64,000 nucleotides of DNA, from the NCBI RefSeq assembly GCF_000772945.1, contig NZ_JPVN01000001.1, positions 62,001 to 126,000 of the forward strand. Reading direction: 5' to 3'. Source of the stretch: Ureibacillus manganicus DSM 26584. Lineage in GTDB: Bacteria > Bacillota > Bacilli > Bacillales_A > Planococcaceae. A model generated the notes under the pieces. The model was not told the DNA's origin. It saw only the letters and a program-made list of their open reading frames with translations, and ran no database searches. Shown piece by piece: positions 18,201 to 27,401 of this stretch. A program made the position numbers and the translations under genes. Numbering within the stretch: the stretch's first letter is position 1; every line of letters starts with the position of its first letter.

Positions 18201-18791
18201 TTCATGTAGTATATCTAATACACGGTTTAAATTTTCATCTGTTTCTTCTAGCTTATTTTCTGCTTTTTTCTTACGAAGTTTGTATTTTAAAACGCCAGCA
18301 GCTTCTTCAAAGATTGTTCTTCGATCGTCTGGTTTAGAATTCAAAATTTCATCGACTCTACCTTGAGAAATTATAGAAAATGCTTCTTTTCCTAAACCAG
18401 AATCCATAAATAAATCAGTAATGTCTTTAAGACGACATTGCTGATTGTTTAATAGATAGTCACTATCACCTGATCGATAGACACGTCTTGTCACACTTAT
18501 TTCTGTATAGTCACTCGCTACTTGTTCATCTTCATTGTTTAGTACTAAAGTTACCTCTGCAAAGTTTAATGGTTTTCTTGAAGCACTACCTGCAAAAATG
18601 ACATCTTCCATTTTCGAACCACGTAGTGATTTTGCGGACTGTTCTCCTAAAACCCATCGAATTGCATCTGTAACATTACTTTTCCCACTACCATTCGGAC
18701 CAACAACAGCTGTAACACCAGGGACAAAATCTATCCCAATACGATCTGCAAACGATTTAAAGCCAACCACTTCAAGTCGTTTAAGGTACAT
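15219..18791 (-). CDS. smc: Chromosome partition protein SMC
   Basis: Condensin ATPase of 1190 residues that organises and segregates the chromosome with ScpA/ScpB. The N-terminal head has Walker A GPNGSGKSN (31-39) and the Q-loop region; two long coiled coils flank a hinge around residues 500-680, containing the GGAAKQQ segment. The C-terminal head has the signature LSGGERAL and Walker B FVILDEVEAALDEANV. It lies between rnc and ftsY as in B. subtilis, with a 1-base gap on the rnc side and 2 bases on the ftsY side. Confidence 0.98.
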   Translation of the reverse strand: MYLKRLEVVGFKSFADRIGIDFVPGVTAVVGPNGSGKSNVTDAIRWVLGEQSAKSLRGSKMEDVIFAGSASRKPLNFAEVTLVLNNEDEQVASDYTEISVTRRVYRSGDSDYLLNNQQCRLKDITDLFMDSGLGKEAFSIISQGRVDEILNSKPDDRRTIFEEAAGVLKYKLRKKKAENKLEETDENLNRVLDILHELDSRLEPLQMQASAAKDYVQMTEELKESDIALMVHDLTNYLQDLGKVKADYEGLEVEEQKYLKQIEEVELSTNEIREKLRTIDQTLDLSQEQLVEASTEVERWDGRRALLQEKHMNAQKQLQQLQLTLNQLVEEETELEKNESDNKLQFEHKQKIVLELKSDIKKIEQSLNTSVVEIEEQIEKSKDKYIDLLNEEATIKNELKHIEQQLTQQEATAERMSDASVEMVKRLQTVQQQKQELLQKYHAIEKQLNDNVQEIDLLQNQLKKSSASFEEKQRMLYQAYQHQQQLKARKDTLAELESDFSGFFQGVKDVLLARDRGELTGIEGAVAELIKVDSEYSKAIETALGGASQHIVTKNEQDAQKAIGWLKLKRAGRATFLPKTVMKSRRISPEQISAAINHPAFINLAHQLVKFDESNRTIVENLLGNVLVATTLEGASQIARLCGYRYRVVTIEGDIVNAGGSLTGGAAKQQTSLFSRKAELDSLTSKLAQMEGSILQAEKAVSEEKESVANLREKVEERKNYGDEIRKTEIEYRSKLHELELEEKSLNTTVSVATSEQSSATTIKQTLLKQREDASNRLEELQIELQQINATVEQLTEMKLHGENKKDQLREQSAEKRSHLAVAQEQLTQVQVATADIALKRSKIRQQIESISQEISWIQTGDSEGPTGEEINEQVRNWTLKKDQLTEMIQHNRQQRSQNQLQLTEFEEQLKELQRIHKGYMESLRAMDLRKSKVEFEINRIHTQLDEQYELDYEFAKETTSPIEDVDGVRRKVKLLKQSIEELGPVNLTAIEEYDRVLERHTFLTEQRNDLLEAQDTLHVAIKEMDEEMSTRFSESFTMIRTQFQYVFRELFGGGQADLVLLEPDNILETGIEIVAQPPGKKLQSLSLLSGGERALTAIALLFAILNTRPVPFVILDEVEAALDEANVDRYSGYLKKLSSETQFIVITHRKGTMEGADVLYGITMQESGVSKLVSVKLEKEAVLVGQRSE

Positions 18792-18792
18792 C

Positions 18793-19512
18793 TTAATCCT
18801 CCTTATGCAATGACTGATTTAACGCTACCATCGCATTTTGAGCAGCTTGTTGTTCAGCCTCTTTCTTCGATTTCCCACGGCCAATACCAAGCTCCTGATC
18901 GTTTAATAATACTCTTGAAACGAATATACGGTTATGCGCCGGACCCTTTTCATCAATAATTTCGTAATGTAGTATGCCATTATTGGATTGTTGCACTAAT
19001 TCTTGTAACTGACTTTTAAAATCCATCACATGAGAAAAAGCACCGACTTCAACTTTTGGATAGACAACACGTTGCAAGAATGCTACAACAGCATCTAATC
19101 CTTGATCTAAATACATAGCACCAATAAACGATTCAAAACAGTCTGCAAGTAATGCTGGACGTTCTCTACCACCTGTTAATTCTTCTCCTTTACCAAGTAA
19201 AACAAATTTACCGAAGTTTAACTCATTGGCAAAGATGACTAGTGATGGTTCACATACAATTGAAGCTCGAAGTTTTGTAAGTTCGCCCTCACTCATATGT
19301 GGATAACGTTCAAATAAATACTTTGAAACGGATAATTCAAGTACTGCATCACCTAAAAATTCTAATCGTTCATTGTCTGTGTATAATTTTCGTCGATGCT
19401 CATTCACATAAGATGAATGGGTAAATGCTTGGTAAAGTAAGCTTTTGTTTGTAAAAGAAACATTTAGTTCTTGCTCCAATATTTCAAATTGAGCTTGTAC
19501 TTTTTCAGGCAA
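18793..19512 (-). CDS. rnc: Ribonuclease III
   Basis: Double-strand-specific endoribonuclease for rRNA processing and SRP RNA maturation. The 239-residue frame has the catalytic signature [14 protein letters not shown], a second acidic cluster ([18 protein letters not shown]) and a C-terminal dsRNA-binding domain ([32 protein letters not shown]). The called start is a TTG with a poor ribosome site. The same frame continues upstream as [12 protein letters not shown], and an ATG just beyond would join it if a 6-A tract had seven As, so the true N-terminus may be 15-17 residues longer. Confidence 0.93.
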   Translation of the reverse strand: MPEKVQAQFEILEQELNVSFTNKSLLYQAFTHSSYVNEHRRKLYTDNERLEFLGDAVLELSVSKYLFERYPHMSEGELTKLRASIVCEPSLVIFANELNFGKFVLLGKGEELTGGRERPALLADCFESFIGAMYLDQGLDAVVAFLQRVVYPKVEVGAFSHVMDFKSQLQELVQQSNNGILHYEIIDEKGPAHNRIFVSRVLLNDQELGIGRGKSKKEAEQQAAQNAMVALNQSLHKED

Positions 19513-19859
19513 TACCCCAGTTCTTTGTTGTTGTCCTTTTTTCTTATTGTCATGAGCTCTTCTGCCTTCCTAACATAATTTCTTTATCAATTCATATTGG
19601 CGAATTTGTAGCCAGATTTTTTCGAGCGAGCTCGAGTTTAAAGTTAGTTTTAAAAATCTGTTACATCCGCAAAGTCTTTCCTTCATTCTACCACTAATAG
19701 AAAAAGATTATTAATATACCCTCCACAAATGTCAGTACAATAATAATTTGAATGAAGATTATTTACATTGTACCCTATGAACGGTCAAAGTAGTTGTGAT
19801 AATTGTCTATCACAACTACTTTTTATACCATTATTTTGTTAACTTGAAAAGATTGAAAA
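19513..19859. other. Gap upstream of rnc
   Basis: No gene is seen. The part next to rnc may encode a short N-terminal extension. A perfect 12-bp hairpin, AGTAGTTGTGAT / ATCACAACTACT at 19789-19820, has a T tail on the plus strand, and could act as a bidirectional terminator. A weak promoter candidate for rnc, TTGTAC with 16 bases to TATATT, lies near 19720-19750. Confidence 0.5.
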
Positions 19860-19894
19860 GAGGCACGATTAATCACAATAGTGAATCGTGCCTC
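19860..19894 (-). terminator. Terminator of acpP
   Basis: An 11-bp perfect stem (GAGGCACGATT / AATCGTGCCTC) 7 bases after the acpP stop, followed by CTTTTCAATC on the minus strand. Confidence 0.8.
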
Positions 19895-19901
19895 AGGTCC
19901 G

Positions 19902-20138
19902 TTAATTTACTTTACCTTCAATATATTTGATAGCATCGCCAACAGTTGCGATTTTTTCAGCATCTTCATCTGAAATTTCCATATCAAATTCATCTTCAAG
20001 TTCCATTACTAATTCAACAACATCAAGTGAATCAGCACCTAAATCTTCACGGAAAGAAGCTTCTAATTTCACTTCAGTTTCGTCAACGCCTAAACGGTCA
20101 ACGACTACTTTAGTAACACGTTCTAATACTGTAGTCAA
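19902..20138 (-). CDS. acpP: Acyl carrier protein
   Basis: Carries growing fatty acyl chains on 4'-phosphopantetheine attached to the serine of the [18 protein letters not shown] motif. I choose the TTG at 20138 ([17 protein letters not shown], 78 residues), because GGGGAGG lies 8 bases before it; the GTG at 20147 would overlap the ribosome site. The resulting length agrees with the family's 77. It has its own terminator and a likely promoter, consistent with high independent expression, while remaining next to fabG. Confidence 0.96.
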   Translation of the reverse strand: MTTVLERVTKVVVDRLGVDETEVKLEASFREDLGADSLDVVELVMELEDEFDMEISDEDAEKIATVGDAIKYIEGKVN

Positions 20139-20159
20139 GTCAGTCACCTCCCCTCAAAT

Positions 20160-20187
20160 AGTATACATGATGTTAAACTTCATTCAA
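20160..20187 (-). promoter_or_regulatory. Probable acpP promoter
   Basis: -35 TTGAAT and -10 TATACT separated by 16 bases on the minus strand; the predicted transcript would begin just before the ribosome site. An alternative TATAAT lies further upstream near 20205. Confidence 0.45.
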
Positions 20188-20250
20188 TAGATTTTTATGA
20201 AAATATTATAGAAATTCTCAAATATCTATCTAAAATACAAACATTTTCAA

Positions 20251-20997
20251 TTACATGTACATTCCGCCATCAATATGCAATGTTTGTCCAGTCATATAGC
20301 TTGCATCGTCTGAAGCTAAGAATACAACCGCTTTTGCAATATCTTCAGGTTGCCCAAGTTTTGCTAGAGGAATTTGAGAAAGCATTGCATTTTTCATTTC
20401 CTCCGGTAAGGCATCTGTCATTTCAGTTGTTATAAAACCAGGCGCAATAGCATTCACTAAAATATTTCGTGAAGCTAGTTCGCGAGCTGTAGTTTTAGTT
20501 AACCCAATTACACCAGCTTTTGCTGCAACATAGTTTGCTTGCCCAGCATTCCCCATTACACCAACAATGGAGGAAATGTTAATAATGCGACCAGCACGTT
20601 GTTTCATCATTTGACGTGTAACTGCTTTTGTACAAAGGAAGACACCTTTTAAATTTGTATTAATCACGTCATCCCATTCGTCTTCTTTCATACGCATGAT
20701 TAAATTATCTCTTGTAATTCCTGCGTTATTTACAAGAATATCAATCGAACCAAATTGTTTAATTGCTGAATCCATTAAATTTGTTACTGATTCTACTTCT
20801 GATATATTCGCTTGGATAGCAATCGCTTGTGTTCCCATGCTATTTATTTCATCAACTACTTGTTGTGCTTTTTGTTCACTCCCACTGTAGTTAACTACAA
20901 CTTTCGCACCTTCTTTTGCTAGTGAAAGGGCAATTGCTCGTCCAATTCCGCGCGAAGCTCCTGTTACAACAGCAACCTTACCATCTAATTTTCCCAT
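20251..20997 (-). CDS. fabG: 3-oxoacyl-ACP reductase
   Basis: NADPH-dependent short-chain dehydrogenase for the first reduction of fatty-acid elongation. It has the cofactor motif [16 protein letters not shown], the catalytic Ser/Tyr/Lys set ([15 protein letters not shown]) and a C-terminal [12 protein letters not shown]. The ATG at 20997 is preferred over an upstream in-frame GTG (21006) because AAGGGGTG sits 6-7 bases before it. That gives 248 residues; the gene then starts just after the fabD stop. Confidence 0.96.
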   Translation of the reverse strand: MGKLDGKVAVVTGASRGIGRAIALSLAKEGAKVVVNYSGSEQKAQQVVDEINSMGTQAIAIQANISEVESVTNLMDSAIKQFGSIDILVNNAGITRDNLIMRMKEDEWDDVINTNLKGVFLCTKAVTRQMMKQRAGRIINISSIVGVMGNAGQANYVAAKAGVIGLTKTTARELASRNILVNAIAPGFITTEMTDALPEEMKNAMLSQIPLAKLGQPEDIAKAVVFLASDDASYMTGQTLHIDGGMYM

Positions 20998-20998
20998 T

Positions 20999-21940
20999 TT
21001 ATTCACCCCTTAAAGCTTGTATGACTTCAATGTAAGTAGCTTCGTCATAAACACAATAAGTGTTCACTGATTTGTCTACTTTTTTCACTAATCCTGAAAG
21101 TACTTTACCAGGTCCACATTCTATGAAAGTTGTAACACCTAACTCTAACAATTTACGAACATCTTGTTCCCATAAAACAGGGCTATAAACTTGTTCAATC
21201 ATTTCTTTTTTAATATCAGCGACTTCATGTAAAGTTTCTGCGCCTACATTACTGATGATAGGTATTTGCGGCTCATTAATAGTAATCTTTTCAATTTCAT
21301 TTTCTAATTGATCCGCTGCAGCTCTCATTAGTTCTGAGTGGAATGGTCCACTTACAACTAAAGGAATTGCTCGTTTTGCACCAGCTTCTTTTGCTAGTGC
21401 AGATGCTTTTTCAACACCTAATTTTGTACCTGAAATAACAATTTGGCCAGGACAGTTTATATTTGCAAGTTGAACTACTTCCCCCTCAGCCGAAACTTGG
21501 TCACAAACTTCTTTTAAAGGTTCCTCATCTAAACCTAAGATTGCAGCCATAGCTCCAAGGCCTGCTGGTACTGCTTCATTCATAAATAAACCTCGTTTAT
21601 GAACGATTTGAACAGCTTCTTCAAAGGACAGTGCACCAGAAGTTACAAACGCGCTATATTCTCCTAATGAGTGACCAGCAGTATAATCCGGTTGAATTCC
21701 AGCTTCCATTAATTTTGCAGCAATCATAACACCTGTAGTAAGAAGTGCTGGTTGTGCGTTATATGTTAATGTTAATTCTTCTTGAGGGCCTTCAAGCATT
21801 AGCTTTGAAAGTTCAAAATCTAATGCACGATCTGCTTTTTCATAGAATTCTTTACTATCTGCATAGTTAGTAACAAACTCTAGGCCCATTCCAACTTTTT
21901 GAGAACCTTGACCTGGAAAGATAAATGCAATTTTAGACAT
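20999..21940 (-). CDS. fabD: Malonyl-CoA:ACP transacylase
   Basis: Loads malonyl groups onto ACP. The 313-residue protein starts [19 protein letters not shown] and has the nucleophile motif [11 protein letters not shown] and the GPFHSELM histidine motif. It is a member of the FapR-controlled plsX-fabD-fabG run, with a 1-base gap to plsX. Confidence 0.97.
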   Translation of the reverse strand: MSKIAFIFPGQGSQKVGMGLEFVTNYADSKEFYEKADRALDFELSKLMLEGPQEELTLTYNAQPALLTTGVMIAAKLMEAGIQPDYTAGHSLGEYSAFVTSGALSFEEAVQIVHKRGLFMNEAVPAGLGAMAAILGLDEEPLKEVCDQVSAEGEVVQLANINCPGQIVISGTKLGVEKASALAKEAGAKRAIPLVVSGPFHSELMRAAADQLENEIEKITINEPQIPIISNVGAETLHEVADIKKEMIEQVYSPVLWEQDVRKLLELGVTTFIECGPGKVLSGLVKKVDKSVNTYCVYDEATYIEVIQALRGE

Positions 21941-21941
21941 A

Positions 21942-22958
21942 TTAATTCTCCTCTTTCTTTTCCCCTTGTAAAGAATTACTTTCTGCTATAGTTGTTTTGA
22001 TTACAGCTGTTACATTATGTTCAGCCATAATAGTCGCTTGGCGAATTGCACTATAAATTGCTCTAGCATTAGATGAACCGTGTGCTTTAATAACTGGTGC
22101 ACCCAGCCCAAATAACGCCGCACCACCATGCTCAGAATAATCTAGTTTACCTTTTAATTTTTTCAGTTCACTTTTCATTAATAATGCACCGATTTTTGTT
22201 TTCCCAGAAGCCATAAATGCTTCTTTTAACATTGCCATCATTGCACTTGCTGTTCCTTCGATAGACTTAAGAACCATGTTGCCTGTAAATCCATCCGTTA
22301 CAACTACATCAGCAACATTGTCTAGTAAATCACGTGCTTCAACGTTACCAACGAAATTAAGATCTGATTCTTGTAGTAAACTAAATACGCTTTTTGTTAG
22401 GTCATTTCCTTTTTTTTCTTCAGATCCAATATTTAATAAACCTATACGCGGTTTTTCAATACCTCGTACCTTTTTGGCGTATATATTGCCCATAAGTGCG
22501 TATTGCAGTAAATGTTCTGGTTTAGCGTCGGCATTAGCCCCTAAATCCAACATTAAAAAGCCTTGTCCATCAATTGTGGGTAATGTTGTTGCAAGAGCTG
22601 GACGAGCTACACCTTCAATTCTTCCTACTTTTAAAAGACCTCCAGCCATTAAAGCACCTGTATTACCTGCAGATAAACATGCATCCGCAGTGCCTTCTGA
22701 AACGGCTTCTAGCATTCTAGTCATGGAAGAATCCTTTTTGCGGCGAATACTGCGTGCAGGATCATCTTCACCTTCAATCACTTCTTCACAATGGACAACT
22801 TCTATACGATTATGTGAAGTTAGAAATTGAGCCAATTTATCTTTATGTCCATAAAGCTTTACTTCTAAATTAGGAAATTCCTCTAATGCAAGTAAAACGC
22901 CTTCAACGACCGAACGCGGTGCATGATCGCCGCCCATTCCATCAATAGCTAGTTTCAT
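21942..22958 (-). CDS. plsX: Phosphate acyltransferase PlsX
   Basis: Makes acyl-phosphate from acyl-ACP, the first step of phospholipid synthesis in Firmicutes. The start is taken at the ATG encoding [15 protein letters not shown] (22958), which has AAAGGTG 6 bases upstream and overlaps the 3' end of fapR by 17 bases; a longer frame upstream is unlikely. The 338-residue product has the family features [23 protein letters not shown] and HGSSNARAI. It belongs to the FapR operon. Confidence 0.96.
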   Translation of the reverse strand: MKLAIDGMGGDHAPRSVVEGVLLALEEFPNLEVKLYGHKDKLAQFLTSHNRIEVVHCEEVIEGEDDPARSIRRKKDSSMTRMLEAVSEGTADACLSAGNTGALMAGGLLKVGRIEGVARPALATTLPTIDGQGFLMLDLGANADAKPEHLLQYALMGNIYAKKVRGIEKPRIGLLNIGSEEKKGNDLTKSVFSLLQESDLNFVGNVEARDLLDNVADVVVTDGFTGNMVLKSIEGTASAMMAMLKEAFMASGKTKIGALLMKSELKKLKGKLDYSEHGGAALFGLGAPVIKAHGSSNARAIYSAIRQATIMAEHNVTAVIKTTIAESNSLQGEKKEEN

Positions 22959-23535
22959 CGCTTTCACCTTTACCTTTCGTTCGATACATTTCGAATTCAC
23001 CTTTAAATACAACACTATTATTTACAGTAGATGTTACTTCAATGTACGTCCGATTTTTTTCTATATTTTGTCCACTTACGGTCGCTTTTGTAATAACACG
23101 GTCACCAGCTTTAACAGGTTTTGCAAACAATACATTTGCTCTAACTGTTAACGCTAACTCATCATTAATAACAGCCACAGCTAACGAATTCGCCTGTGCA
23201 AACAAATGATGTCCGCGTGCTATGCCATTTCTCTGAAACACATGTTCTTCTCTTACATCAAAAATTGAAATAGCTCTAGTATCTAATTCAATATCAACGA
23301 TTTCACCTATTACTTCGTCCAAAGGTAATGATTTTACTTCATTTTCTAGATTCTTGGCTGCTACATCTTTAATGCGTTCTCTTAATTCGGGTATGGATAA
23401 TTCCATTCGATCTAAACGGATTGTTTGGACACTCACATTAAATTGCGTTGCCAGTTGTTCATCCGTAATAAATGGATTCTCTTCGATTGTTTGTAATAAG
23501 TGTTGCTGACGTTCTTTTTTTGTTCGACGTTTCAA
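22942..23535 (-). CDS. fapR: Transcriptional repressor FapR
   Basis: Represses fatty-acid and phospholipid genes and is released by malonyl-CoA. The 197-residue protein has an N-terminal DeoR-like helix-turn-helix ([24 protein letters not shown]) and a C-terminal hot-dog domain ([33 protein letters not shown]) that binds malonyl-CoA. A matching operator lies just upstream, indicating autoregulation of fapR-plsX-fabD-fabG. Confidence 0.97.
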   Translation of the reverse strand: MKRRTKKERQQHLLQTIEENPFITDEQLATQFNVSVQTIRLDRMELSIPELRERIKDVAAKNLENEVKSLPLDEVIGEIVDIELDTRAISIFDVREEHVFQRNGIARGHHLFAQANSLAVAVINDELALTVRANVLFAKPVKAGDRVITKATVSGQNIEKNRTYIEVTSTVNNSVVFKGEFEMYRTKGKGESDETSY

Positions 23536-23561
23536 TTTTCGCCATCACCTTATTATATGTA

Positions 23562-23611
23562 TTAGCACTTGGTACTAACACCAGTATACATTTCGAAAAA
23601 TAAGAACGCAA
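23562..23611 (-). promoter_or_regulatory. fapR promoter and FapR operator
   Basis: Promoter -35 TTGCGT (23606-23611) and -10 TATACT (23583-23588) are 17 bases apart. The palindrome TTAGTACCAAGTGCTAA at 23562-23578 follows the -10 directly and matches the known FapR box form (TTAGTACC...). FapR binding here would block initiation. Confidence 0.85.
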
Positions 23612-23636
23612 CAATATTTCACATATTGTTGCGTTC
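23604..23636 (-). terminator. Terminator of recG, overlapping fapR -35
   Basis: A perfect 14-bp stem (GAACGCAACAATAT / ATATTGTTGCGTTC) with a TTATTTTT tail on the minus strand. Its distal arm contains the -35 box of the fapR promoter. Confidence 0.88.
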
Positions 23637-23675
23637 AAAAGTAAGTCGTATATATTGTCATAAAATTCAAAAGTA

Positions 23676-25724
23676 TTAATCTATTCTTTCTCCGTTCAAA
23701 ACTCCAGACTCCTCTAGCATTTCGCGTAAATGCTTATATTCATCATCTGTCCATAACGCATCATCATAGATAATTACCGCCGCATCTTGTCTAGCCACTT
23801 CTAATGTTCGATAATCATGAACTAAATCAGCCATTTTAAAATCCGGAAGCCCGCTTTGTTTTTTTCCAAAGAAGTCTCCAGGTCCTCTTAACTCGAGATC
23901 CTTTTCAGCTAGTTGGAAACCGTCATTAATTTCAGTCATTGACATCATTCGTTCGGTACCTTCGTCTGTTTTTGGATCTGCAAGTAATACACAGTAGGAT
24001 TGGAATTGTCCACGACCCACTCGACCACGTAATTGATGAAGCTGAGCCAATCCAAAACGATCCGCATCATAAATGACCATAAACGATGCGTTTGGAACAT
24101 TTACCCCAACCTCAACAACCGTTGTGGATACTAATACATCAATTTTGCCTTCTGTGAATTCTCTCATCACTCGGTCTTTTTCATCCGAATGAAGGCGACC
24201 ATGCATTAGATCCACTTTAAATTTCCCTTTAAAAACAGTTGAAAGTTGAGCAAACACTTCTTCAGCGTTTTGAGCATCAATTTTTTCTGATTCTTCAATG
24301 AGAGGACAAATAACGTATGCTTGTCTTCCTTGACGAAGCTCTAATTCCATTTTAGAGATTGCGGAATGCATTTGCTCTTTTTTCAGCCAATGGGTTTCTA
24401 TTTGTTTTCTACCTGCTGGTAATTCATCGATAATTGAAACATCCATTTCACCAAACGCTGTAATAGCAAGGGTTCTCGGGATTGGTGTAGCTGTCATAAA
24501 TAGTACATCTGGGTTCGCTCCCTTATCCCGTAACACTCTACGCTGTTCTACACCAAATCGATGTTGTTCGTCAGTTATTACAAATCCCAAGTTTTTGAAA
24601 ATAACATCTGGTTGTATTAAAGCATGCGTACCAATTAAGATGTCAATTTCGCCATTATGTAATTGTTCTAATAACATTCTTCTAGCTTTTGTTTTTGTAG
24701 AACCGGAAAGTAGTGCTAAACGTACCCCCATCGGTTCTAACATTTTACTAAGTGAAGTTGCATGTTGCTCGGCTAATATTTCTGTTGGTGCCATTAATGC
24801 CCCTTGGAACCCAGCAGTCACTGCAGCAAACAAACCTATGGCAGCAACAACAGTTTTTCCCGATCCAACGTCACCTTGTAATAGTCGGTTCATTCGAGTC
24901 GGTTCTTTTAAATCTTTACATATTTCATTTACAACACGTTTTTGTGCAGACGTTAAATCAAAAGGAATTGTTGCGATGAATTCCCTCAATTTTTTCAAGT
25001 CATAGTTAATAGCAATCCCAAGTTCGTTTTCTTTATGAACTTTTCGTAGTGCTTGAATACGTAATTGAAAGTGTAATAATTCTTCATATACAAAACGTCT
25101 ACGTGCTTGTTTTGAATGATCTGCGTCTACTGGAAAGTGCACACCTTCTAATGCTTCAAGTACTGTTATTAATTTATATTTTTCAAGAAGATGAGAGGGA
25201 AGTGTTTCTTCAACTTCCCCTTCAGAACAATCAATAGCTTGTCGCATTAACTTACGAAATCTATTTTGATGAAAATTCCCTTTTAAACTGTAAACCGGTT
25301 CAAAATCAGCATTATCTGTTTTTGGTCCAAATTTAATCGTCGAAACATTGATTACCTGTCTTCCGCGATCCCATTTACCAGACACAGTAACAGTTGTTCC
25401 TGGAGAAAGTTTTGTTTTTAAATAATTTTGATTGAAGAAGACTAGTTTGATTAGATGTCTACCTACTAAGGATTTTACAGTAATTCTTGATCTATTTTTA
25501 CCGAGAAATTGAACAATTGGCTCACTTTCAATTGTGGCTTCTACTGTAACTTTTTCATTGTGTGGTGTTTCTGTTAAGTCTTTTAAACGAAAATCTTCGT
25601 GACGATAGGGGAAAGTCCAGAGTAAATCGTTAATTGTATAAATCCCCATCTCAGCTAATACAGTAGCAGTTTCATTTCCTACCCCTTTTAACTGAGTGAT
25701 GGGTTCTAACACTTTACTACTCAA
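23676..25724 (-). CDS. recG: ATP-dependent DNA helicase RecG
   Basis: Branch-migration helicase that remodels stalled forks and recombination intermediates. Order of parts: N-terminal wedge domain with OB fold, Walker A GDVGSGKT, DEQH box, TATPIPRT motif III, motif VI QLRGRVGRG. The TTG at 25724 is chosen as start since GGAGGA lies 10 bases upstream within the sdaAA end, and it gives 682 residues, the B. subtilis length. The longer frame from 25757 is unlikely. A strong terminator follows. Confidence 0.95.
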   Translation of the reverse strand: MSSKVLEPITQLKGVGNETATVLAEMGIYTINDLLWTFPYRHEDFRLKDLTETPHNEKVTVEATIESEPIVQFLGKNRSRITVKSLVGRHLIKLVFFNQNYLKTKLSPGTTVTVSGKWDRGRQVINVSTIKFGPKTDNADFEPVYSLKGNFHQNRFRKLMRQAIDCSEGEVEETLPSHLLEKYKLITVLEALEGVHFPVDADHSKQARRRFVYEELLHFQLRIQALRKVHKENELGIAINYDLKKLREFIATIPFDLTSAQKRVVNEICKDLKEPTRMNRLLQGDVGSGKTVVAAIGLFAAVTAGFQGALMAPTEILAEQHATSLSKMLEPMGVRLALLSGSTKTKARRMLLEQLHNGEIDILIGTHALIQPDVIFKNLGFVITDEQHRFGVEQRRVLRDKGANPDVLFMTATPIPRTLAITAFGEMDVSIIDELPAGRKQIETHWLKKEQMHSAISKMELELRQGRQAYVICPLIEESEKIDAQNAEEVFAQLSTVFKGKFKVDLMHGRLHSDEKDRVMREFTEGKIDVLVSTTVVEVGVNVPNASFMVIYDADRFGLAQLHQLRGRVGRGQFQSYCVLLADPKTDEGTERMMSMTEINDGFQLAEKDLELRGPGDFFGKKQSGLPDFKMADLVHDYRTLEVARQDAAVIIYDDALWTDDEYKHLREMLEESGVLNGERID

Positions 25725-25725
25725 C

Positions 25726-26619
25726 TTAAGCAGTTCCTCCAAAGATTCTTGCAGCAATTGCTTTCCCTGTAGGAGTAGCAGCTAAACCGCCACGCGCTGT
25801 TTCTTTAAGATTTGGACTCATCGCTTGACCAATTCTAAACATTGCTCCAATCACTTCATCACAAGGTATTCGACTTGTTACACCAGCTAGAGCCATATCA
25901 GCAGCAACTAACGAATTAGATGCCCCCATCGCGTTACGTTTTACACAAGGAACTTCTACCAGTCCAGCTACTGGGTCACATACAAGGCCTAACATATTCT
26001 TTAATGTAATGGCAAATGCTTCTGCTGATTGTGATGGTGTACCGCCTGCCATTTCAACAATTGCAGCAGCAGCCATTGCACTTGCAGAACCTACCTCTGC
26101 TTGACAGCCCCCCGCAGCACCAGAAATCATGGCATTATTTGCAACGACAAATCCAAAAGCTCCTGTTGTAAATAAATAATTAATCATCTGTTCCCTAGTT
26201 GGGTTTAATTTATTTTTTACTGCAAATAACGTACCAGGTACTACACCTGCAGAACCAGCAGTTGGCGTTGCGCAAATTGTACCCATCGCAGCGTTCACTT
26301 CGTTTGTAGCTACAGCTTTACTTACAGCGTCTAATAATAACTCTCCAGATAAGGAGTTTCCTTTAGCAATATAATTTTGTAATAATACAGCGTCTCCACC
26401 TGTTAAACCTGTAACAGATTGGACACCATTCAAACCACGTTCAACCGCTTGTTCCATGACAGTTAGGTTATTGTCCATTTGAGCGATGATGTCTTCTCTA
26501 GATCTGCCAGTGATATTCATTTCCTGTTCAATCATAATTTCCGAGATGAGCACATTCCTACTTTCAGCAAGTTCAACTAATTCCTTTACATTACGAAATA
26601 ACACGTCCATATTGCTCAC
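25726..26619 (-). CDS. sdaAA: L-serine dehydratase, alpha subunit
   Basis: Catalytic half of the iron-sulfur L-serine deaminase that converts serine to pyruvate and ammonia. The 297-residue protein has the cysteines expected to hold the [4Fe-4S] cluster in LGLVCDPVAGLVEVPC and conserved Gly/Ala-rich SGAAGGCQAEVGSA. It is 4 bases after sdaAB and ends 1 base before the recG start. Two-subunit form as in B. subtilis. Confidence 0.95.
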   Translation of the reverse strand: MSNMDVLFRNVKELVELAESRNVLISEIMIEQEMNITGRSREDIIAQMDNNLTVMEQAVERGLNGVQSVTGLTGGDAVLLQNYIAKGNSLSGELLLDAVSKAVATNEVNAAMGTICATPTAGSAGVVPGTLFAVKNKLNPTREQMINYLFTTGAFGFVVANNAMISGAAGGCQAEVGSASAMAAAAIVEMAGGTPSQSAEAFAITLKNMLGLVCDPVAGLVEVPCVKRNAMGASNSLVAADMALAGVTSRIPCDEVIGAMFRIGQAMSPNLKETARGGLAATPTGKAIAARIFGGTA

Positions 26620-26623
26620 TCCT

Positions 26624-27286
26624 TTAATTATTAATCTTTGAAACTTTAGTTATATGTGGAATCAACGAGATTTGATGTAATATTTTTTCGTCAATATTTT
26701 GATCGACTTCAATAACCATTAACGCAGTTTGCCCTCTTTCAATACGAGAAACTTCCATATGACCGATGTTTACATGATGCATCGCTAGTGCATTTGCCAC
26801 GTTTGCTATACAGCCAGCTCGGTCGTCGTGGACAACTAAAATTGCAGGCATACCACCAGTTAATTTCAGCTTAAAGCCATTTACTTCACTTACTTCTATT
26901 TTACCTCCACCAATTGAAATCCCTTCAACAGACATTTCACCAGCTTCATCTCCTAATAAAATACGGGCTGTATTTGGATGTTCTTTATTGGCAGTTTCAG
27001 TGATAAATTCAAATTCAAGATTTGCTTCTTTAGCAAGTTGAAAGGATGTTTTAATGCGTTCATCATACGTATCAAAATCTAATAATCCACCAACTATGGC
27101 AACATCCGTACCATGCCCTCTATAAGTTTCGGCAAAAGAACCATAAAGATAGATTTTTGCCCACTTTGGCTGACGTCCAAATAAATCGCGAGCCACTCTT
27201 CCAATTCTAGCGGCACCGGCCGTATGTGATGATGACGGTCCAATCATGACAGGTCCTATGATGTCAAAAACTGAAGTAAACTTCAT
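26624..27286 (-). CDS. sdaAB: L-serine dehydratase, beta subunit
   Basis: Regulatory half of the two-subunit serine deaminase. The start is set at the ATG giving MKFTSVFDIIGPVMIGPSSS (27286), preceded by AAGGGGGAGAAGG; this yields 220 residues, the family length. N-terminal half: GPSSSHTAGAARIG; C-terminal ACT domain: LVVHDDRAGCIANVANALA. The ACT domain is thought to bind serine. The gene begins after the second dispersed palindromic element. Confidence 0.95.
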   Translation of the reverse strand: MKFTSVFDIIGPVMIGPSSSHTAGAARIGRVARDLFGRQPKWAKIYLYGSFAETYRGHGTDVAIVGGLLDFDTYDERIKTSFQLAKEANLEFEFITETANKEHPNTARILLGDEAGEMSVEGISIGGGKIEVSEVNGFKLKLTGGMPAILVVHDDRAGCIANVANALAMHHVNIGHMEVSRIERGQTALMVIEVDQNIDEKILHQISLIPHITKVSKINN

Positions 27287-27401
27287 CCTTCTCCCCCTTA
27301 TCCTTTGTGTTACATCCTCAAATGATTTTATCCTTATTGTATCACGAACAATAATCGCTTCCAAAGGGAATAAATTTGGAAAAACTGCTAACTGAAAACA
27401 T

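Noticed and set aside
22276-22830. 184-codon plus-strand frame opposite plsX
   Set aside because: Antisense shadow of the well-conserved plsX; Ser/Pro-rich without family features.
22959-23015. Longer N-terminus of PlsX from 23015
   Set aside because: It would lie inside fapR and lacks a ribosome site; the ATG at 22958 begins the conserved [11 protein letters not shown] with AAAGGTG ahead of it.
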